NCBI RefSeq assembly: GCF_030463565.1
Contig: NC_134649.1
Span: 32,079,044 to 32,143,043 of the forward strand
Source: Pelecanus crispus
Taxonomy: Eukaryota; Chordata; Aves; Pelecaniformes; Pelecanidae
Length of the DNA: 64,000 nt
Direction: 5' to 3'
Shown: positions 12,301 to 23,070 of the stretch, one piece after another
How positions within the stretch are numbered: the first letter of the stretch is position 1
Layout: each line of letters starts with the position of its first letter
Notes under the pieces: model-generated
Database searches by the model: none
What the model saw: only the letters and a program-made list of their open reading frames with translations
Told to the model about the DNA's origin: nothing
Translations under genes and position numbers: made by a program

Positions 12301-13158
12301 TTCTCAGTTCTCTCAGCCTTAAGGTACCATGGAACATATCACCCTCTTGCCCTCTCTTTCCAGTAAGAGCATCCCCATACTTTACCCTTTCTCCCCATTC
12401 TCAGGTCTATAGATGCTGGTACTTCTACATCCATTATTACTTCAAACCTCTGTTTTAGAAACACGGCCCAGAACCCCTGCTATCAGAAAAAAAATCAGGG
12501 ATGAATCTTAACTCCCTCTGACAGTCAATTTATTTGGTTAAGTTACCTCCTTTTCTACATGTTTTCCTGGTGCTAAAGAAACAGAGTATTTTGTTCTTCA
12601 ATTAGTAAAAATGGAAGAGATTCATTTGAATCTTCATGTTTCATAAATAATTAGGAAATTTGAGAAAAATACTACTGCAGCCTCATTCTTGCTTATCCCT
12701 AATGTTCTCACTACAGCAAATTACCTATTAAAAGACTGAAAAATCATGGAATGTTAATTAGCACTGTTGTGACAAATTGATACCTTTTCCTATTAATTTC
12801 TTTTAATGTTCAGGATATAAGAAACCCTACAGAAGTAATAATTAGCTCCCGTCTTATTTTTTGAAATGAGAGTTCAGAAACATTTGTGAACTCTTCTTGT
12901 GAACATGCTTTTTTTCTTCTTTTTTAATTTCTGACCTTACGTATTTCTTATCATACATTTATTTACTGCCTTGAAAGAGATTTCTTTGATGCTAAGAAGT
13001 TTATACCATTGACAGAAAACATCAGAGAACTGGTTTCATCACTCATAGAAATGCCACAGGGCTGCCATTCCAGAGGCTGCCTTAGCTGATTTTAGCTATT
13101 TACTTAATCAATCCCTAGCCAAATCTCTACAAGTGAATGCAGAGTTTTGTTGGTTTGT
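9301..13158. other. intergenic, no gene recognised
   Basis: AT-rich sequence with no frame resembling a known protein. It contains T/G-rich low-complexity tracts (around 10141-10178 and 11497-11535). A short segment near 10760-10800 faintly resembles old LINE reverse-transcriptase sequence, too weak to call. Confidence 0.6.
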
Positions 13159-13159
13159 T

Positions 13160-13185
13160 GGGTTGGTTGGTTGGTTGGTTGGTTG
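13160..13185 (+). repeat. (GGTT)n microsatellite
   Basis: About six uninterrupted tetranucleotide units of GGTT. Confidence 0.9.
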
Positions 13186-13507
13186 AAGTGCTCTCTCTAG
13201 TGTTTTTGCTTTGTTTCAGGGTCAATTGAGCGTTGGTTCGTAGAGAACGGCCTGACACACCTCCAGGGAACAGTGGCTGAGGGCTGAACGGTTCTATACC
13301 TTTATTTACATAGAATCATACATTGTGTTGATCTGTGAAAAGAAGTAGTGAGCAGGTGTATTTCATTTTGAACTGGCTGAAAGCTCAAAGCAGGAATACC
13401 TTCTTATTAGTGTGCTTTCACTTACCGCACAGCCTCTCTGTTCCACGTGTTAGTCACAGCAGCCTCACTGCCAAGCTAAATATTGCTGTTTTCAGAAGAA
13501 TCTCTCC

Positions 13508-13690
13508 TTAGACTGTTTGGTGCACCGTCCGTTTGGCAAGGCGTAGAATAGGTGAGAGCCAGGCTGCGCTGCCCTGCTGGCCGCGGGCAGGGGGCGCGGG
13601 CGCCGTGGCGGCGCTGTCCGTGGTGCTGCCCGGGGGCCAGCGCCCGCCCACGCTGCGGAAATGGCGGCATGCCCCGCCCGCGGCTGTCAT
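13508..13690 (-). other. 60-codon ORF in small CpG island, unrecognised
   Basis: The frame begins at ATG (13690-13688; CAGCCATGA, with G at -3) and reads MTAAGGACRHFRSV, ending in RLAKRTVHQTV before TAA. It is Ala/Arg/Gly-rich with few acidic residues, a composition also found in mitochondrial presequences, but GC-rich DNA gives that by chance. No family recognised. It may be the 5' part of a coding exon or retrocopy, or not translated. Confidence 0.15.
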
Positions 13691-13725
13691 GGCTGCACCT
13701 TGTGTCGCCGCTCCTGGGCTATGAT
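13530..13725. promoter_or_regulatory. small isolated CpG island
   Basis: About 190 bases are very CpG- and GC-dense, standing alone in AT-rich DNA about 5.8 kb upstream of the DOCK3 ATG. It holds a CTCF-like site (13584-13598), a YY1-like ATGGCGGC (13661-13668), and ATG codons in good context on both strands (13661 plus; 13690 minus). Possible readings are an alternative or lncRNA promoter, the 5' end of a retrocopy, or a remnant GC-rich repeat. I could not match it to any gene. Confidence 0.5.
13584..13598 (+). promoter_or_regulatory. CTCF-like motif
   Basis: CGGGCAGGGGGCGCG matches the CTCF core consensus CCASYAGRKGGCRSY at 12 of 15 positions, including the whole central AGGGGGC. It sits in a small CpG island. 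It is weaker than the perfect match at 58709. Confidence 0.4.
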
Positions 13726-13834
13726 CAGGGACCTACTGCATTCAAGAGTTCAAGGTCTTCCTCTGTCATACAGCATACATTTTTGTGTTCAAAAGACGGG
13801 TATACGTGGCACTTCGGGACATGGTTTAGTCTAG
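13661..13834 (+). other. 57-codon ORF running from CpG island into CR1
   Basis: The ATG at 13661 has a strong context (A at -3, G at +4) and coincides with a YY1-like ATGGCGGC. The frame reads MAACPARGCHGCTLCRRSW and then runs into the CR1 fragment that begins near 13785, stopping at TAG 13832-13834. The last third is therefore transposon-derived. No family recognised; probably non-coding. Confidence 0.12.
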
Positions 13835-13937
13835 TCTACCCTTGATTGGTTTAGAGTGGACTTGGTAGTGTGGGTTAATGGTTGGACTGGATGATCTTAA
13901 AGGCCTTTTCCAACCTAAACGATTCTATGATTCTATC
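13785..13937 (+). mobile_element. CR1 LINE 3' end fragment, plus orientation
   Basis: The end of CR1 ORF2 (reading the '[13 protein letters not shown]' region in a shifted frame), then the 3' UTR (TTAATGGTTGGACTGGATGA) and two copies of the ATTCTATG tip. It is severely 5'-truncated. It closely resembles the copies at 8944-9300 and 55833-56240. Confidence 0.9.
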
Positions 13938-13980
13938 ACTTCAAGTCAACCTCCCCCAGACCTCAGCATTTTTATGAAAT

Positions 13981-14125
13981 AGAATCATAGAATCATAGAT
14001 TTACAACTACTCTCTGGGCTCGGCCACCCAACCAGTTCTTTACCCAGCGAAGACTACTCCCATCCAAGCCATGAGCTGCCAATGAGAGCTAGCTGGCCAC
14101 GCTGGTCAACCCGTGAACTCAAGGA
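13981..14125 (-). mobile_element. CR1 LINE fragment, minus orientation
   Basis: Two reversed CR1 tip repeats (AGAATCATAGAATCATAG) are followed at once by a reversed internal ORF2 stretch (TGGGCTCGGCCACCCAACCA...), which normally lies far from the tip. The copy therefore seems internally deleted. The right boundary is uncertain. Confidence 0.55.
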
Positions 14126-17100
14126 CCAGCAGACTGCTTTTTATCTAGCCATTACCTTTTGACCTGTACACAGAATATGTTGTCATCTGGAAATAAAACT
14201 AACACTAGCATAAACAATTGGAACAACCGGAATTTAGCAGTACTGAGGTGGATAATTTGAAGTCATGCTGGACCTATCTACATTCATCCCAGCTTTTCTT
14301 ACAGGAATGCTAGTGCACACAGTTTAGCTGTGGGCATAATATTCCAGTTTAACCACTGAAAAGAGTGATTATGGCAATATTCAGTTATGGCAAGGTGCTC
14401 CATATCCAAGAAACGCTGTTTAACATTCCCTACTATCATACTGTCCACAGTAATGACATATTTACATTTTAAAAAGATAAACATCCTGTATGTTTTACTG
14501 TAAAATTATTTCATTATTTTTATCTAGAATAATTTAGTATTGTATATATGTCTACTCAAAATAAATAAAAAATGTATTTTGATAGTATATAAATATTAGC
14601 AAGCTTTAAAAAATTGTTTTTAAGACTGGAAAAATTAAAATGTGATCAGTTCAATAGGTAGCCAAATCAAGTTTCTAACTGCTAGTGTCATGTGCCCAGA
14701 GTGAGATTCTCCACTTAACAAGTAGACAATAGTTAAGTCTTCATATAAGCTTCAGATTCCTCAATGAAATTGAAATATAATCCCTGTGAAAGACATTACA
14801 GTATTCTCATGTTTAAGAGAAAGAGATATCTTCTACTTGTGTTCCCAGCATGCCAAAACCACTTCAGTCTTCTATAGAACAAACTTTTGAAACTTTGTTT
14901 CATGCATGCCTAAATCACAGCTACATCCAAAGACACTTAACTGTGTCACTTAGGTTAACTGAAGAAAAAAATTTACAGACATTTAATTTAAGAGCTTTGA
15001 CCTATGTAATGAAACCAAGATCTTCTTGAGCAGAATAAAAGAAAATAGAATATTCTGTTACCTGATGCAGCAGAACAATTAGTCAAGTACAACAATTACA
15101 CAGACTGGTATGCCTCTGAGTAAAAAGGATGAAGTTACTGTAAAGCCATCCAAATACTTATATCCAGCTCTGAGCATGAATCAGCACAAAGTGACCAGCA
15201 GCTGATTCATCTAAATAACAAAAGCATGAACACCTCATCAGCTATCACCACAAGGAAGTAATCAATAATTACATAAATACACTCTCCTGCCATAATGTAG
15301 TACAGTCAAACTGGCAAAGAGCTCTTAATATATCCAGCTATCTTCTGCTCAGAAGCACAGAGAGTTAGATGACATCCACACGTCTTCTCAAGGGTGTTGA
15401 ATATTCACTTTTCCTTAATGGTGTTCTTGACACTTTAGCAATAGAATAAGTACATTCCTGATAGTTGTTCACCAAGCAAAAAGAATATGGATTCAAGTCA
15501 TTCCCCCCACCCCAGCTCAGTGAACAACTCTCATGTAAACTCAAGCAGTAAAGACTTAGCCTAGAGCTCCTCAAGACGCTGTCTAGCTGTTACAGACATG
15601 CAAACAGCTCAGTCTGTATGAGACCTGCCTGAAAACCACCAAGAAATGTCCTCATATCATGAAGTGACTGAATCAGGTGATCGAATCAGTCAACAGGAGA
15701 AAAAGCCTAGATTAAGCAGGCTGTCTTCCACACAGAGAAAAAGCACCATCTAAGATTGTGCAGGTGCTATGTAAAGGCAAAGAATATGTTCTTTATCTCC
15801 TGTAAAGCTACACAATAAGAAATTAATTCTTTATGTTGCCATTAACATACTAAGTAAATAGCAACATTAATCAACATAACCATCTGTCAGAAGCAGAAGT
15901 GCAGAGTTCTGCACAAAAGCTCCCATAGAAACATTCCATTCGAAGGCAGGCCACTGAAAGAGGAAAGTATACCCATATTGCAAAGGGGTCGATGACAGGC
16001 ACAAAATCTCACACAGAAGAAAAGTAATGAAGAAAGAAGCCTAAAATGATCACTTAGAAACCAGCTATGATCCAAGTAGTGTTTCAGCCACAGAAGTGTA
16101 AATTTGAAGACTTTATTAAACCCATTTATTCCTTCAAAGGGAAGGGAAAACCTGAAGAAGAGTTTGCAAAAGCTATTTTTTACAGGCATACTTCTACCTA
16201 CAAGGCATGACACACAGTGAAGGATAGATTTAGTTAGAATACTTATTTTTCATTTATGATTTATAAATTATCCACCATCAGGTGGATTACTGTCAGGTTT
16301 TGGATTGGCTATGGCCACTGCAACCTTCCTACACAAACTTACATATTAGTTTAGTAGTACTAAACCCAGCAACCAATATAAAAATATAACATGCCTGTCA
16401 AGCAAAGTGCAAATATACACTGCAAACAGATTGCTTGACTAATTGAACCTGTTAGGATTATGAAGATAAAATTCAGACTGTTTTTAACAATCCACTTTTT
16501 TCTCCCTATTGCTAATAGAGAAGGATCTCCAGGAATTTAGACTCAGCATACACTGCTACAAATGTTTTACTGTTCAGAAATAGAAGAGTGCAAATTTTGA
16601 TGCAATTACTACATTTTCCTATTAATATGAAATATTTTCTTTTGGTGTCTGATGTATCTCTCATTCCCTACTGCAGTTCAAAATACTGTTTTGTTCTCAA
16701 AATGCTTGACTGTATTAGCTTGAGTCGAACCGTGACAGCTGTTTCTTGTCACCCTCTAGACAGGATGCATCCAGCAGAGATTTGAGATTTCAAGCTGCTG
16801 TCTGGAGGGGCTAATGGCAGGATTTCTAGAGGACAGGTAATCTTCCACTAATACTAATTCTATTGCAACCTGATAAAGTCTGTTGTTGACCCACTAAAAT
16901 AAATTTACTATTCCTTACTAGTTAGTTTGGAATTCCTATTAATTGTTGCAGTTTGCAAACTGCTCATTCTATCATAAATAATGAAGCCAGTGTAAGTATC
17001 TTTTATTAGATCAACTCATGTAACTTTGAGGGAAGAAACAGACACATTTTTGGGCACACAAGCCACTGAAGAAATAATGTTATTAAAATTACTACCAGTG

Positions 17101-17691
17101 CATATAATGAGGCAAGGACTGGAATTTATTACACAAATATAACATTTTATAGTTGGAATTATGAAATACAGCTTATCCCTAAAGAATAAAATATACAAAA
17201 TATAACTAATAAAAGAAAAAAAATTAAAAAGAATATATAGCAATATGATGCAAGTGAAATATTTTACTGTTGTGTGTGAGATTGCTGTCTGAATAACTAG
17301 TAATTAGCCCATATGTCTAATGCATCAGTTAAAAGACTCTGATGAAAATATCTAAGGATAATGATAATGAAAAGTGATTAAATTACAGAAATAAAGTGCA
17401 GAAATACAGATACACTAGTGTTATGAAACAAGGAGACAATAGGTTAAAGAAATGTAGGTAGCACAGACAAAAGAGAATTTGAGCCCAAATACTTTTGGGG
17501 AATGATGAGCAAAAAGATGAGTTCACACAAGATTTTCAAGAGCATTCTAGGATTCAATTTTCTTTGATTTTTTTTTTTTTATTTTATTGCTTCTAGGAAT
17601 TGTATCAATATAGGAACTAACTTTCCAGACAGAGATGGGAAAATAAATGTTCCTGTTAGTGGTAGCATTCATATACTCATTAGTGTGAGAC
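14126..17691. other. intergenic, no gene recognised
   Basis: AT-rich sequence with no recognisable exon, repeat family or CpG cluster. Confidence 0.6.
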
Positions 17692-18881
17692 CTAGAATCA
17701 TAGAATGCTTTGGGTTGGAAGGGACCTTTAGAGATCATCTAGCCCAACCCCCCTGCAGTGAGCAGGGACAGCTTTAACCAGATCAGGTTGCTCAGAGCCC
17801 CGTCCAACCTGACCTTGAATGTTTCCAGGGATGGGGCCTTCACTACCTCTCTAGGAAATCTGTTCCAGTGCTTCACCACCCTCATTGTAAAAAATCTCTT
17901 CCTTGTGTCTAGTCTAAATCTATTCTTCTTTAGTTTAAATCCATTATTCCTTGTCCTGTCACAACAGGCCTTGCTAAAAAGATTCTCCCCATCCTTCCTA
18001 TAGGCCCCCTTTAAGTACTGAAAGGCCGCAATAAGGTCTCCTCACAGCCTTCTCTTCTCCAGGCTGAACAACCCCAACTCTCTCAGCCTGGCCTCATAGG
18101 AGAGGTGCTCCAGCCTTTGGATCATTTTTGCGGCCCTCCTCTGGACCCGCTCCAACAGGTCCATGTCCTTCTTGTGCTGAGGGCTCCAGAGCTGGACGCA
18201 GCACTCCAGGTGAGGTCTCACCAGAGCAGAGTAGAGAGGCAGAATCACCTCCCTCGAGCTGCTGGCCACGCTTCTTTTGATGCAGCCCAGGATATGGTTG
18301 GCTTTCTGGGCTGTGAGTGCACATTGTTGGCTCATGTCCAGCTTTTCATCTACCAGTACCCCCAAGCCCTTCTCCGCAGGGCTGCTCTCAATCCCTTCAT
18401 CCCCCAGCCTGTATTGATATCGGGGGTTGCCCCGTCCCAGGTGCAGGACCTTGCACTTGGCCTTGTTGAACCTCATGAGGTTCACACAGGCCCACCTCTC
18501 CAGCTTGTCCAGGTCCCTTTGGATGACATCTCGTCCTCCTGGCACGTCAACCGCACCACTCAGCTTGGTGTCGTCTGCAAACTTGCTGAGGGTGCACTCG
18601 ATCCCAGTGTCTATGTCATTGATTCTATGTTAAACAGCACTGGTCCCAGTATGGAGCCCTGAGGAACCCCACTTGTCACCAGTCTCCATGTGGACATAGA
18701 GCCATTGACCGCAACCCTCTGGATGCAACCATCCAGCCAATTCCTTATCCACTGAACAGTCCACCCATCAAATCCCTATCTCCCCAATTTAGAGAGAAGG
18801 ATGTTGTGGGGGACTGTGTTGAATGCTTTACAGAAGCCCAAACAGATGACGTCCATTGCTTTTCCCTTGTCCACTGACAGG
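17692..18881 (-). mobile_element. CR1 LINE, about 1.2 kb, minus orientation
   Basis: This is the longest CR1 copy in the window. On the plus strand it begins with the reversed tip (TAGAATCATAGAATG), then the reversed 3' UTR and ORF2 up to the start of the reverse-transcriptase palm. Its 3' UTR (GGGTTGGAAGGGACC type) differs from the other young copies, so it belongs to another CR1 subfamily. ORF2 is broken by frameshifts, and the copy is 5'-truncated near 18881, so it cannot move. Confidence 0.95.
18042..18545 (-). pseudogene. CR1 ORF2 reverse transcriptase, C-terminal fragment
   Basis: A 167-codon minus-strand frame encodes the C-terminal part of CR1 ORF2. It starts in the region after the catalytic palm ([17 protein letters not shown]), continues through [20 protein letters not shown] and the conserved [16 protein letters not shown], and stops after [11 protein letters not shown]. 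Past that point the rest of ORF2 is only found in other frames. Further upstream, 18776-18997 carries the palm stretch [20 protein letters not shown] in a separate frame; intact elements have D in KAFDTV, here N. No FADD-type catalytic box remains in this frame, so it is a dead fragment. Confidence 0.9.
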
Positions 18882-19734
18882 TTTCTTTTCCAAATGTTTA
18901 GCAAATTCACATGAAGTGATACTATTGTGAATGTGATTTTGATTTGCAACAAGGACATTACAAAAGAGTTGATCAAGTAACCTTGGAGTGAATGCACATA
19001 AGATGATTCAATTTAAATTAAAGGGAATGGTAAACAAACACTGGGCTCAATCTTGATTTTAGAAGATTCTTTGAGTAACTATGGTAACTATTTACTGAAA
19101 ATAATTGGGCTGAAAAACTTATTAACTTGAACATGGAGATCTAGAATTTATTTAATTTGTAAATAGATTACTATTTCTAAAACTTGAATACCAAGCAAAG
19201 AGACTTCAGTAAAAATGGGATCCAAAGGAATAACCACCCCAAAGAAAGTTAATAGTGCAAATGAAACATAAAAGGTCTTTAAAAAGGTATGAAGTCAGAA
19301 GAGATAGGTACAACTTACAAGTGTAAAATGTGAAGGGAGAAAGTCAGAACTTCCAGAAATCAATTTTAACTAAATCATAAAAAGGACAACAAGATTTTTT
19401 TAAAAAGGCAAAAGTGGGACTACGTTGCAGTGAGAATGAGACAGAGATTAAAGGTAATCTAGAGAAAAATCCCTTTCTTTTTCAATTTGCAGTGAGGGTG
19501 TGTGGCAGGTTCACGTGCTGAATGGCAAATGAACACCAGTCATTTGGTACATGTGAAAAGAATCATGTGTAGGCGGCAAAGGTCAAAGAGTTCAACTCAA
19601 CCTAATTAGGAACTTCACAGTATACAGCTCCAAATTCTAAAATATCTCCATACCTTTAGTATCCTGTCCTGAAATCAGAAATTTGTAATATATTTAATCT
19701 TTTGATTCCAGCCGTAAAATGAGACAGGTTCATT
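18882..19734. other. intergenic, no gene recognised
   Basis: AT-rich; possibly flanking parts of the old LINE that follows, but too diverged to assign. Confidence 0.5.
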
Positions 19735-20640
19735 ACTTGCATTTAGAAGGCAGAACAGGTGATCCAAGCAACTATTTCCCTGTTAGTCAAACATCTGCAC
19801 CATGCAAAGTTCTCAAACATTTTGAATGAAATGCTAAAGGGAAAACAGAAAATGTCACAAAATATAAGTTTTATTTAAATATAAAACACTACTTTTCTAG
19901 ATAAAACTATATATATATATGATAACCTACAGGTAATCCTACCTAGGATTCAATGAAACTAAGCAGTACACAAGATAGAGCACAAAGATCTTAGTAAGGG
20001 AGCTGACTACTTTAGAGATGCCAGTGGGTGTGGAGGCCCCCAAGGGTTCTTTCTGAGATCGTATTTTCACATAGTGTTTACGTTAACAGCATTTCCACAA
20101 AACTCAGAAACTATATTAATATAAACTGACTGCGAAACAATGTGGAAGATCAGAGTATCTTGGGAAGAAATGGATAATTTTAATGACAGAGCAATCATAT
20201 GGGATACGTGCTAGTAGTTCGAAGCAGAAGATCATGCTCTCAGAAATTACATGTCTGCTGTAAGCTTAAGATTCATTCGTTGAAAATGACTGAGGAGGGA
20301 AAAAGCCTGTGTGTGGCTGATCATAGGACGGCTAACAGCCTGATTTGCGGTGCAACCAAGGGGAAAAAAGCAAGCATGATACTGGGATGAAACAGGACAA
20401 ATCTTTTCATTGAAAACAGAACACTCAACTAAGCCTCGGTAAAAATGCTTAGTGAAAACTTGGGATTACTTTATGTAATTGTATCACCCATCGTCCAGCA
20501 AGATTAATGTGAGTATAAAGAAAGGCTATTAGAACAGTTAGGGAAATGGAAGTTCTATCACATAAGAGATGAAGAGAAGAAACTTCACTTGCGTAGCTGA
20601 GAAAAACAAAGAGAAGACACAGTTACTGTTAGGACATCAT
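19735..20640 (+). mobile_element. ancient CR1/L3-like LINE remains, plus orientation
   Basis: The stretch at 19750-19830 (AGGTGATCCAAGCAACTATTTCCC, then GTTAGTCAAACATCTGCACC) matches the CR1 reverse-transcriptase segment encoding GDPxNYRPVSLTS. Near 20290 and 20500-20620 come pieces matching later ORF2 parts in the right order (around the GxxxD and MEVLSYKR...EKKLHLRS regions). All frames are broken, and divergence is far higher than in the young copies. An (AT)n tract sits at 19908-19920. The boundaries are approximate. Confidence 0.55.
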
Positions 20641-21779
20641 TGCCAGTCCAATGTCCATTAGAAGGACCTTGTTATACAGTAAAAAGTTTCATCTAGTATT
20701 AGATTGCTATTGTATTAAAATAAATACTTTACTCAGAGCATTTCCCCCCATTTTTTCATTAAATACTTTTATCACTGTTTTCCTTTGGAGGGATGAAAAG
20801 TTACATATCATGTAACCATGATAAAAACAGAGAAAAAGAAGTATCAACCTGCCTGACTTTTTGCTGCTGTAAGGGGATATAGATTAGGTCCAGGATCCAA
20901 ATCATGTACCTGAAATGTACATTAACCAGTTTGTATGGGAGCCTACTTGTTCTTCCCAAACAGAACATGACTGATGCAAAGAACATCCTCTTACAGACAC
21001 TTCAGGAGAAATTTAGCACAATATTAGAAAATAATTTTGAAACCAATATACTATCTACTGATCATAGCCAAGAGCAGTTGTGAACTCTTCATAATATTAC
21101 AAATATTATCCTAGAAGTGATCCCATGGGTGATACAGTGAACTACAAGAAATATGTACATAGTAAGTTACCTTGCTTAGAATAAGGACAGAAAGACAGGT
21201 TGAGCTACTTGAAGCTAAGAAGTCACGTTTTTATGGTTTAGTCTAAATACATGTTTATGGGAATTGCAGCCTAGGAACTATTTGAGGCCAACCAAGGCCA
21301 TATGATTTACTCAAGCAAGCTATAAAATAGTGATGAATCCTACACAGGTGTAAGATTCTGAAGCTGTAAGACATCTGATACACTTTCAGAAATTACTTTC
21401 ACTAATTCAGATCTTTACCATCCACAGATGCCTAATTTCTCTAGGATTATTCACTGAAATATTAAAAAAGTTTTCTATTTACAATGAATATGAATCATAG
21501 GAGGCTTCCTACTTAATGTCATATAAATGTGTTAGCTAAAATGCTTTTGGGACAGAAGTATTGTAATATTGAAAAATATAATGGTAATTGTCATTCCTAA
21601 AATACCATCGATGTGCATCCTGGGCATTACAGATCTATTAAAGATTAATACAACACTCTGAAGATTTTACTACTGTTACTAGGAGTAGCTCAGTCCAGAC
21701 AACTTGAATGAAGCAATCAGACCATAATCAGCTATATAATTAATCATAACAAACCTCATACTCTTACAAGTCTCAGTGA
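20641..21779. other. intergenic, no gene recognised
   Basis: AT-rich sequence between two old LINE pieces; it may contain more of the same decayed element, but nothing I can support. Confidence 0.5.
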
Positions 21780-22050
21780 GAGCAACATAGAGCTTGGATG
21801 GATTCAGATGAAAAGGGAAACAATTATTTCTAACTAATTTGCAAAAAAGATCAAAAGGCTGGATGCTGATGACCTATTCAGACTGGAATAGGTGCAGATT
21901 TTTAATCACAGGAGTAAATTGGTACAACTTACCAGAAGATGTAAAAGATTCTTCATTGCTTCAGCTTTTTACTCTAGGTTGGCTATCACTTGAAGAAGTA
22001 TTCATTAGCTCAACCAGAAAGGGCAGTCTTGAGGTAATTAATTCTTAGGT
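21780..22050 (+). mobile_element. ancient CR1/L3-like LINE 3' piece, plus orientation
   Basis: The frame near 21900-21990 reads GVNWYNLPEDVKDSSLLQLF, matching the conserved CR1/L3 ORF2 ending (xxHWNxLPxxVxDSxSL). It may be the 3' part of the element that starts at 19735, separated by later insertion, or an independent old copy. Confidence 0.6.
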
Positions 22051-22859
22051 GAAATTCTTGGACTCCTATTTTTCAAGGTAAGTTATTGTTACCATTTTCT
22101 ATAGAACAATTTATTAAGTAGGTGATCCTCACTCAAATCTATCTTCATTATTGAAAATTAAAATATATTTATATAAATATACTAGCACATATAGGTCTTA
22201 TTTTAAAATTACATCACTAGATGCTACATGTGGTTTTATGATGCCTATTTTATGGAAACAAACCTTTTTAAAAAATTAAAACCATCTTTTTATCCTTTTC
22301 CAAACAGAATTTCATTTGAGCATGAGTCAAAGGAGAGAAGCCTCATTATATATTGCCTGAAACAGTCTAAAGATAAAAAAGATCACCACAAAACATGAAT
22401 TCTTTGGAATTTTCACAGCCAGGAAAAAAAAAAAAAAGTTGTAGCTGTTAGGATCCTCTGAGTTTTCTTATTTTTGTAGTTCAAAAGTTCCTTCCAGGCT
22501 CAATAAACCAAAAGACACGACAACTCTCACTGGCATGTTGAGAGACTATGCTTAGTCTCAGTGAGCAATACCATCTACATTTGGTATTAAAGAGAGAACT
22601 ACAGGTTTATCTGTTCATTTAAGAAATGCAGCTGTCTGAATCTGCTCAGAGATTTGGAATGGCTGAATAAATCCTGGAAATGATGGCTTCGCGAGTAGGG
22701 TGTCAGTAAGATGGTCAATACTGACCAGTGAAATTCACAGATAATAGCAGGTTTTAAAATACACAACTCTAATGATATCTACTTAACCATTACTTATGTT
22801 TATTTTGCTATCTGGCTATTCATACATTTGCTCTCTCCTCTCTGCCCATCAACTGTCCT
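22051..22859. other. intergenic, no gene recognised
   Basis: AT-rich; nothing recognised except an A13 run near 22425-22437. Confidence 0.55.
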
Positions 22860-23070
22860 CAGTCTTGATTCCTGTGCCACGGGGCGTGAGGCTGACGGGG
22901 CCCCACACCCTTTGGCATACGGTTTGTAATGACGTTCCTGTCTCGCTGGTGGAACGGAGCGCTGGGCAGGGGTGGCACCCAAGGGCTCTCAGCCCGAGAC
23001 TCATTCCCAAGCAAATGAATCTAACTGCGAAACAAGTCCCCTGGCTTCTGCTCCAGCCTTCGCACTCACC
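22860..23070. other. CpG-enriched patch of unknown nature
   Basis: About 200 bases hold a dozen or so CpG pairs (for example GGGGCGTGAGGCTGACGGGG) and a TGACGT half-site, unlike the flanks. No gene, repeat or splice pattern is recognisable. It may be a decayed GC-rich insertion or a regulatory element. Confidence 0.35.

Noticed and set aside
22950..22975. CTCF-like string GGGCAGGGGTGGCACC
   Set aside because: One extra G breaks the core spacing, so it does not fit the CTCF consensus.
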